A program made the translations under genes and the position numbers. The notes below the pieces were generated by a model. The model saw only the letters and a list, made by a program, of their open reading frames with translations, searched no databases and was not told the origin of the DNA. A stretch of DNA of 7,017 nt from Segetibacter sp. (lineage in GTDB: Bacteria > Bacteroidota > Bacteroidia > Chitinophagales > Chitinophagaceae), in the NCBI GenBank assembly GCA_030146445.1, contig JASLBT010000028.1, positions 1-7,017 of the forward strand. The letters are read 5' to 3'. Positions 1 to 4,448 of this stretch are shown here, piece after piece (position 1 is the stretch's first letter; each line of letters opens with the position of its first letter).

Positions 1-20
1 ACCTGAGCAGCCGTAATGCA

Positions 21-254
21 GTTATGAGTTAGGAGTTAAGAGTGTTTCGATACTATTTTGAATGTTGTATGATAAATGTTGAATGGAAGACCGAGTCGGA
101 GTAAGCGTTATGAGTTCAGAGTGTTTCGACACTATTTTGAAGGTTGTATGATAAATGTTGAATGGAAGACAGAGTCGGAGTTAAGCGTTATGAGTTCAGC
201 GTTATGAGTGTTTCGATACTATTTTGAATGTTGAATGATAGATGTTGAATGGGA
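21..254 (+). repeat. Three imperfect tandem copies of a 79-87 bp intergenic repeat
   Basis: The sequence GAGTGTTTCGA recurs at 40-50, 119-129 and 206-216. Each copy is followed by a nearly constant segment (ACTATTTTGAA, then GTTG, ATGATA and ATGTTGAATGG) and, between copies, by a GAGTCGGAGT...CGTTATGAGTT spacer. The copy-to-copy distance is 79 and then 87 bp; the longer step comes from a partial duplication of GTTATGAGTT near 188-208. The plus strand is poor in C. The periods are not multiples of three and no reading frame persists, so I read this as non-coding. No transposase or inverted termini are visible. The family is not recognised. Confidence 0.8.
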
Positions 255-260
255 AACAGA

Positions 261-451
261 TCAACCTCTCAACTGATCAACCTTCCTCCCTATACCCCAA
301 TACCAAATACCTAATTCCTAAACACAACTGATCAACCTCTCAACTGATCAACCTTCCTCCCTATACCTCAATACCAAATACCTAATTCCTAAACACAACT
401 ACTCAACCAATCAACTTTCCTCAATACCCAATTACCCAATACCCAATCCCC
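261..451 (-). repeat. 71-bp tandem repeat, two near-identical copies plus a degenerate third
   Basis: Copy A (261-331) and copy B (332-402) differ at only three positions: one C/T change in the middle and the last two bases. A shorter, diverged third copy starts at 403 and runs up to the stop codon of the minus-strand Fe-S gene. The plus strand is almost free of G (two in copy A, one in copy B), so the RNA sense of the upstream minus-strand gene is almost free of C. On the minus strand the unit contains GGTTGATCAGTTGA and TAGGAATTAGGTATT. Both also occur, in the other orientation, in the repeat block after 2445. The copies are too alike to be old neutral sequence, so recent duplication or gene conversion is likely. 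Confidence 0.85.
427..451 (-). other. Four-tract G-quadruplex motif just after the Fe-S gene stop codon
   Basis: On the minus strand, four G tracts (complements of 448-451, 442-444, 435-437 and 427-429) are separated by loops of 3, 4 and 5 bases. This satisfies the usual G3+N1-7 pattern. It starts five bases after the TGA of the Fe-S gene, on its sense strand, so it would be present in the mRNA 3' end. Folding is inferred from the pattern only. It is built from repeats of the ATTGGGTA type. Confidence 0.55.
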
Positions 452-455
452 AGAC

Positions 456-1766
456 TCACCCTTCCGTCCACTTATCCCGGTCGTCGGGTGACAACTTCCA
501 GGGAGCGAAGTTGTTTTCCGTGTTGCTAAACATCCCGTTCCATTCTGACGGGGCGTTGCTTTCTTCCATGATCAGGTGTCGCCGAAGCTGAACGATAATA
601 TCAAGAGGATTGATGCTCACCGGGCATTCCTCTACACAAGCCTGGCAGGTGGTACATGCCCTTAATTCTTCTTCGGTGATATAGTCGCGGAGCAGCGTTT
701 TGCCGTCATCCTGGAATTGTCCGTCTTTATCGAGTTGCCGGCCGACCTCTTCCATGCGGTCGCGGGTATCCATCATGATCTTGCGCGGGTTCAGGAGTTT
801 CCCGGTCATGTTCGCGGGACAAGCTACCGTACACCTGCCACATTCGGTACAAGTGTAAGCATCCATCAGGTTTTTCCAGGTAAGGTCCTGCACGTCTTTT
901 GCGCCAAACTTCACGGGTTCGTCCGAAGGCGTCGCAGGGGCAAGTTCAGGTTGCATCGCATACAGTACTTCGTTTTGAATCGCCGGCATATTTCTGAATT
1001 TGCCTTTAGGGCTCGTATTTGCATAATACGTATTCGGAAAGGCCATCAATATGTGCAGGTGCTTCGAATAGGGCAGGTAATTTAGGAAAGCAAATATTCC
1101 CGCTATGTGTAGCCACCAGCAGGTTCTTTCTATAGCCACCAGCGTTTCGGTGCTGAGACCTTGAAACAGCGGCGTTATTAACCCTGAGAAAAAGAATGCC
1201 CCGGTTTGGGTGTAGTGTTCGCTGCCTTTTAACTGCAAGGCATAGTCGGCCGCATTCATCGTAAGAAACAGCGACATCAGAATGATCTCGGCGATGAGGA
1301 TGTAATTGGCATCGCTCCTTGGCCAGCCATCAAGTTCTTTTTTCCAGAAGCGTTTAAGTTTTAATACGTTTCGGCGCGCCAGGAAGATGACGCAAACGAC
1401 GATCACCAATACAGCGAGAAATTCGAAGCTGTTGATGAGCCAGCTGTAAAACATGCCCAGCGGACCGGCGAAAATCCGGTGTGTGCCAAACAGGCCGTCA
1501 ATAGCAATTTCGAGAACCTCTGCATTGATAATGATAAACCCGGCATAAATGACGAAGTGCAGTACAGCTACGAGGGGGTACTTAAACATTTTCTTTTGGC
1601 CGAGTGCCAGCAGAATAACGCGCTTCCATCGCTCAGCAGTGGTTGTGCCAGGGTCGTGTTCGCGACCGAGGCTGATATTCCTGCTGATATCTCTCACTTT
1701 CCTGCTGAACATCCATGTGGCAGCGCCCGCCAGCAAAACAAAAAGAACCTGCTGAAGAACAAGCAT
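456..1766 (-). CDS. Membrane-anchored [4Fe-4S] dicluster protein (NarI-like membrane part plus HdrC-like ferredoxin part)
   Basis: A predicted inner-membrane electron-transfer protein of 436 residues. Hydrophobic segments lie near residues 1-20, 65-85, 110-130, 155-175 and 215-232. H70 and H220 lie in or next to such segments and are candidate haem b ligands, as in NarI-type subunits; this is inference. The C-terminal cytoplasmic part carries two classical ferredoxin motifs: CTECGRCTVACP (C306, C309, C312, C316) and CTTCQACVEECP (C371, C374, C377, C381). This resembles the HdrC/GlpC-like 4Fe-4S module. In Bacteroidota such genes are commonly followed by a cysteine-rich CCG-domain (HdrB/LutA-like) Fe-S protein gene; here the 3' side is repeat DNA for at least 455 bases, so the partner is absent or elsewhere. 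The electron donor and acceptor cannot be deduced. The ATG at 1766 gives an N-terminal membrane segment with no upstream competitor, and no Shine-Dalgarno is seen. The family assignment is strong; the physiological role is unknown. Confidence 0.88.
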   Translation of the reverse strand: MLVLQQVLFVLLAGAATWMFSRKVRDISRNISLGREHDPGTTTAERWKRVILLALGQKKMFKYPLVAVLHFVIYAGFIIINAEVLEIAIDGLFGTHRIFAGPLGMFYSWLINSFEFLAVLVIVVCVIFLARRNVLKLKRFWKKELDGWPRSDANYILIAEIILMSLFLTMNAADYALQLKGSEHYTQTGAFFFSGLITPLFQGLSTETLVAIERTCWWLHIAGIFAFLNYLPYSKHLHILMAFPNTYYANTSPKGKFRNMPAIQNEVLYAMQPELAPATPSDEPVKFGAKDVQDLTWKNLMDAYTCTECGRCTVACPANMTGKLLNPRKIMMDTRDRMEEVGRQLDKDGQFQDDGKTLLRDYITEEELRACTTCQACVEECPVSINPLDIIVQLRRHLIMEESNAPSEWNGMFSNTENNFAPWKLSPDDRDKWTEG

Positions 1767-1944
1767 ACGATTAAGTTATACCCGCAAGGTAACATTTGAA
1801 ACGACAATCCTGCGCAGGTGTGAAACGGTTTAAGTTTTCGCTTTAAATCTGTCCAACCGGTTTGAACAACCAGTAAAAGCGGTGAAACAAATGATTGGCG
1901 GATGGTAAAGCTTTTATGCTATTTTGCGAGGCCGAATAAAAACC
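1767..1944. promoter_or_regulatory. Divergent intergenic region between the Fe-S and phosphoribosyltransferase genes
   Basis: These 178 bp must contain the promoters of both divergent genes. Visible symmetric sites are the perfect palindromes CCTGCGCAGG (1809-1818) and AACCGGTT (1855-1862), and an AT-rich inverted repeat GGTTTAA/TTTAAATC (1827-1849). Any of these could be an operator, but none is a site I recognise. On the plus strand TATTTTG at 1920-1926 resembles the Bacteroidota TAnnTTTG box but is one base short, with TTG about 22 bases upstream. For the minus strand no good box is seen. No ribosome binding site is seen on either side. Confidence 0.4.
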
Positions 1945-2445
1945 ATGAGTCAGAAAATTTGTATCCTCACGAAAGATGTTGCCGAGCGCAAGATGAGCCG
2001 GATGGCGCTCGAAATCGCTGAACAGCTCAGCGGCGACCCAACACCATTGGTGCTCATCGGCATCAGGGAAAACGGAATGGTGATTGCCGAAATGATCGGC
2101 AGGCTGTTAAAGCAATACCTCGAATGCGAGATACGCCTGGTTGCCTGCCGCATCAACAAAGTAACTGCCAGCGACGTTGCTTATGAAGGAGGTATGGACT
2201 TTAACAATGTCAACGTGATCGTGGTAGACGACGTGATCAATAGCGGCCGAACGCTTTTGTACGCCCTCAAGCCGCTGCTCGAAACCTTTCCCAAGCGCAT
2301 CCAGATACTTTCGCTTGTTGAACGTATGCACACCAGTTTCCCGATCAAGACCGATTTTGTCGGACTTTCCGTTGCCACCACGCTGCTCGACCACATACAG
2401 GTGGAAGTGCGCGACGGAGCTGTGCAGGGCGCTTATTTGATGTGA
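1945..2445 (+). CDS. Type I phosphoribosyltransferase, PyrR-like
   Basis: A cytoplasmic protein of 166 residues in the PRTase fold (PF00156), which uses PRPP as donor or ligand. The signature PRPP loop is VIVVDDVINSGRT at residues 91-103, with the paired acidic residues D95 and D96 and a strongly hydrophobic strand before them. An N-terminal LVLIGIRENG (35-44) matches the first strand and PPi-loop region of the fold. The size fits PyrR and HPRT relatives. The segment between these motifs (RINKVTASDVAYEGGMDFNN, 69-88) does not contain the YRDDL-type segment expected of true PyrR/UPRT proteins, so I do not assign the pyr-operon regulator role or uracil as substrate. I chose ATG 1945 because the protein then begins MSQKICIL; a TTG at 1924 would add seven residues with no homology signal. 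It is single, divergent from the Fe-S gene, and its stop runs straight into repeat DNA. Confidence 0.82.
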   Translation: MSQKICILTKDVAERKMSRMALEIAEQLSGDPTPLVLIGIRENGMVIAEMIGRLLKQYLECEIRLVACRINKVTASDVAYEGGMDFNNVNVIVVDDVINSGRTLLYALKPLLETFPKRIQILSLVERMHTSFPIKTDFVGLSVATTLLDHIQVEVRDGAVQGAYLM

Positions 2446-2699
2446 GAAGGTATTGGGTATTGAGAAGTTGATCAGTTGATTGGTTGATAAGTTCGGGGTA
2501 GGAATTAGGTATTCGGGTATTGAGGCAGAAAAGTTGATCAGTTAATTGGTTGAAAAGTTGGGAGTAGGAGTTAGATATTGAGGTTTAGGGAGACGTTGAT
2601 TGGTTGATAAGTTGAAAAGTTGGGAGTAGGACGTAGGTATTCGGTATTTGGGTATTGAGGAAGAAGGTTGATTGTCTGGTGATCGTATCGGTATTGAAT
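2446..2699 (+). repeat. Degenerate 53-66 bp repeats after the phosphoribosyltransferase stop
   Basis: The block begins directly after TGA with GGTATTGGGTATTGAG (2449-2464). Units then start with GTTGAT...GATTGGTTGA at about 2467, 2533 and 2594, with a truncated one near 2667. Each unit runs through GTAGGA(A/G)TTAG to TATTGAGG. The exact 15-mer TAGGAATTAGGTATT (2499-2513) and AGTTGATCAGTTGA (2466-2479, 13 of 14 bases) also occur on the minus strand in the 261-402 block, so the two blocks are one family in opposite orientation. The plus strand is poor in C. No frame is open throughout and no convincing terminator hairpin is seen; CTAAG/CTTAG at 2725-2741 is too weak. Confidence 0.8.
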
Positions 2700-2761
2700 A
2701 CTGAAGAAGAACGTTAATAACAACCTAAGTCTGCAGCTTAGTACCGAAAACCTGAAACCAT

Positions 2762-2784
2762 AATACCCAATACCATAATACCCA
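2762..2784 (-). repeat. Short repeat of the same family after the DUF2279 stop, reversed
   Basis: Read on the minus strand, in the sense of the DUF2279 gene, this is GGGTATTATGG followed by GGTATTGGGTATT. The 13-mer GGTATTGGGTATT (complement of 2762-2774) is identical to the one after the phosphoribosyltransferase stop at 2449-2461. The two form a perfect 13-bp inverted repeat about 300 bp apart. The element starts about 19 bases after the TAG at 2803. G tracts alternate GGG/GG, so it does not meet a strict quadruplex pattern. Confidence 0.65.
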
Positions 2785-2802
2785 TATATCATCCGCAATC
2801 CG

Positions 2803-3828
2803 CTAAAAGTGCAGCCAATTCCAGCGGACGCGATTGTTCGAGAATTCGAGGGAAGGCGTGGGGAACTTAAGCACATTCAGCGCTCCGAACGCAAGTCGTA
2901 ACACTTTGTTGTTCGTTTTAATTTTTCTCAGGTCTACATCGGGAGCAAGGAACCACTGCCGGTAACGTTTTACGTCGCGGCGGTTGAAGACGAGATTGCC
3001 GTGCTCGTCTGAGGCAACATTATCTTTTGCGCCAAAAATCCCCTCGGCGCCATAGCCGCCTGCAACATTCAGCCAGGCCGGCAGATTACTTCCTGGAAAA
3101 AATGACTTAAGGTTTGCACTGAGCCAATAGGTTTGGCCATTGTAATCTTTCAGAAACCGCTCGTAGATCCTTTTGCCATACATGGCATTGGAATGCCTGT
3201 TCAGGTCTGGACTACTATAACGCTTATGGTGAAAAGAGAATTTTGGCTGTAGCCTTTGTTCATCCCACTTTAATTCCTGCGCGATGAGCAGGCCACTGCC
3301 GGCAATGTTTGCTGCAAAGTCACCCCAGCTCCAGCCCCAGCCGGCACTGAAGCCGTCTAAAACTTCAATCGCCGTTTGGTAGGCAGCACCGCTTAGGCCG
3401 CCCAGCCATATGCGTTTATTTCGGCTCACGCCTGTCCAGCGCCAGGTTTCCATAGAGGCATAACTCCAGGCATAGGCACTGTATGCATGGCCGACTTTAT
3501 CCACCTGGAGCCATTCGCGGTTGTCGTTGAACGTATGGAAAGACGTTTGCGGGTATTGACTGTACCATGCGGAGTACAAGCCTATCATGCTAACGCTGTA
3601 CCCGGCAATATTGCCTACAGCAACCAGTTTTACCCTGTTGCGGTTATACTCATATTGCCTCGGCACCAGGGTTGGCGTAATCCCTTTTTCGATCTCCCGG
3701 GTTGTCGTTCTGTCTGACAAACTGGAAACAATCACGCTATCCGCTACGGGTATCGAATCCTGCACTTCCTGCGAAAAGCCGGCAAATGACACCAGGACGG
3801 TAAGAAGAAGTAAGTAGTGCTTTCTCAT
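2803..3828 (-). CDS. DUF2279 family protein with signal peptide
   Basis: A protein of 341 residues starting MRKHYLLLLTVLVSFAGFSQ, a typical Sec signal peptide with cleavage likely after residues 17-20. There is no lipobox cysteine. The core of the DUF2279 (YfiM-like) family is visible: DKVGHAYSAYAW (110-121), E155 and D158 in the segment after GGLSGAAY, and GWSWGDFAANIAG (165-177). The C-terminal 100 or so residues have alternating aromatic and polar stretches and end in Phe, as outer-membrane beta proteins often do; location in the outer envelope is therefore an inference. The biochemical function of the family is unknown. The frame stays open to 4011, but ATG 3828 is chosen because it places the signal peptide at the N-terminus; the 61 extra residues would mask it. 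The gene is convergent with the phosphoribosyltransferase, across repeat DNA. Confidence 0.85.
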   Translation of the reverse strand: MRKHYLLLLTVLVSFAGFSQEVQDSIPVADSVIVSSLSDRTTTREIEKGITPTLVPRQYEYNRNRVKLVAVGNIAGYSVSMIGLYSAWYSQYPQTSFHTFNDNREWLQVDKVGHAYSAYAWSYASMETWRWTGVSRNKRIWLGGLSGAAYQTAIEVLDGFSAGWGWSWGDFAANIAGSGLLIAQELKWDEQRLQPKFSFHHKRYSSPDLNRHSNAMYGKRIYERFLKDYNGQTYWLSANLKSFFPGSNLPAWLNVAGGYGAEGIFGAKDNVASDEHGNLVFNRRDVKRYRQWFLAPDVDLRKIKTNNKVLRLAFGALNVLKFPTPSLEFSNNRVRWNWLHF

Positions 3829-3837
3829 TTTGATATT

Positions 3838-3845
3838 CAAACCTA
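3838..3845 (-). promoter_or_regulatory. TAnnTTTG-type -7 box before the DUF2279 gene
   Basis: The minus strand reads TAGGTTTG, an exact match to the Bacteroidota TAnnTTTG consensus. It ends only nine bases before the ATG at 3828, so the transcript would have a leader of a few bases at most. No TTTG -33 box stands at the usual distance. The match may be chance. Confidence 0.3.
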
Positions 3846-3933
3846 GTTGAAATTTGCAGGTAAATAACGAATGATAAATGATTGTGGTTTTAGTTAAGAA
3901 CATTTTTGCCGACAAGCCGGTGGAAAATTTATT

Positions 3934-3974
3934 CCCCTTTGTTCCTGCCCGGATGTCCTCCGGTCGAACAGGGG
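3934..3974. other. Extended 14-bp interrupted hairpin
   Basis: Three stem segments pair in nested order: CCCC 3934-3937 with GGGG 3971-3974, TGTTC 3940-3944 with GAACA 3966-3970, and CCGGA 3949-3953 with TCCGG 3959-3963. They are separated by a 2-base bulge and a 4/2 internal loop, and closed by a 5-base loop. It lies about 105 bp upstream of the DUF2279 start and about 475 bp upstream of the mutase. No U-tract follows on either strand, so it is not a typical terminator. It may be part of a leader or a small RNA; its function is unknown. Confidence 0.5.
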
Positions 3975-4238
3975 GTGTAAACTGCCTTGTTATCGCAACG
4001 ATTCCATGCATCGGCTGCTAGCCTGAAGGTGAGGTCGAATGATCTGGAATGAGTCAGTAAAGGTTGCTGATAAAAATTTATTTGCCTTTAGTTGCACGAA
4101 TGTTGAACCACCGTCGCCCTCTTTGCGCCGTACCGCTCATTTCGATGGGAGCATAACTCACTTTGCGTGGACAAAAAATCACTCGTGCGGTCGCCGGGCA
4201 AGCGGAAAAAGTTAACCCACGGCGCCAGCCGAACCGCT

Positions 4239-4246
4239 TATTTTTG
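4239..4246 (+). promoter_or_regulatory. TAnnTTTG-type -7 box upstream of the mutase
   Basis: TATTTTTG is an exact match to the Bacteroidota -7 consensus on the plus strand. Transcription from it would begin near 4253 and give a leader of roughly 195 bases that includes the GC-rich hairpin at 4358-4382. No clear TTTG stands at -33. AAGCGG (4200-4205) and CCGCTT (4234-4239) pair just before the T-run, so this stretch could also be read as a weak plus-strand terminator. Confidence 0.35.
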
Positions 4247-4357
4247 TTTGCTAAACACATATAAAACTTTTCGACTGCGGTACATCTATGGTATTTTATG
4301 CTTAAAATTGCCAGCCGTAAAAAGTCGATGCTTGTACTGCCGTGGAAGTGATTGCGA

Positions 4358-4382
4358 CGCCCGTCCGACTACGCAGCGGGCG
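4358..4382 (+). other. GC-rich hairpin in the mutase leader
   Basis: CGCCCG (4358-4363) pairs with CGGGCG (4377-4382) across a 13-base loop. It lies 66 bases before the mutase ATG. No U-tract follows. It may influence the leader, but no riboswitch class is recognised. Confidence 0.3.
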
Positions 4383-4448
4383 GGCAACGATGATCCATCG
4401 GAGTCACCATCGCCGGTATCAAAAATATTCACCAAAAACGTCACCAAA

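Larger units (their letters stand above)
3829..4448. other. 620-bp gap between divergent genes, no convincing protein gene
   Basis: This is the longest gene-free stretch without repeats, lying between the DUF2279 start and the mutase start. Open stretches exist on both strands: an upstream extension of DUF2279 to 4011, a 60-codon minus-strand frame at 4078-4260, and an in-frame plus-strand extension of the mutase from 4167. Their translations look like no known family and have no domain signal. I find no tRNA, rRNA or well-known small RNA by eye. It contains the hairpin at 3934-3974, a promoter-like box at 4239-4246 and a GC-rich hairpin at 4358-4382. Length and structure suggest long 5' leaders or an unrecognised small RNA. 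Confidence 0.5.

Noticed and set aside
21..450. Possible CRISPR array
   Set aside because: The whole units repeat, with no unique spacers of constant length, periods vary (71, 79, 87), and no cas gene is present.
717..1085. 122-codon plus-strand frame inside the Fe-S gene
   Set aside because: It is antisense to a gene with intact cysteine motifs and shows no domain of its own.
2725..2741. CTAAG/CTTAG hairpin as a terminator for the phosphoribosyltransferase
   Set aside because: Only five pairs, AT-rich, no U-tract, and 280 bases after the stop.
2571..2876. 101-codon minus-strand frame across the repeat block and the end of the DUF2279 gene
   Set aside because: Most of it is low-complexity repeat translation and it overlaps a well-supported gene on the same strand.
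3934..3974. tRNA or T-arm because of the GTTCGAC-like string on the minus strand
   Set aside because: No acceptor, D or anticodon arms can be fitted around it.
3829..4011. 61-residue N-terminal extension of the DUF2279 protein
   Set aside because: It would bury an obvious signal peptide that starts at the ATG at 3828.
4078..4260. 60-codon minus-strand frame in the large gap
   Set aside because: Arg-rich translation with no recognisable domain, no ribosome signal, and a TAnnTTTG box on the other strand inside it.
4167..4448. 94-residue N-terminal extension of the mutase
   Set aside because: The translation has no family similarity and the mutase fold begins normally at the ATG at 4449.
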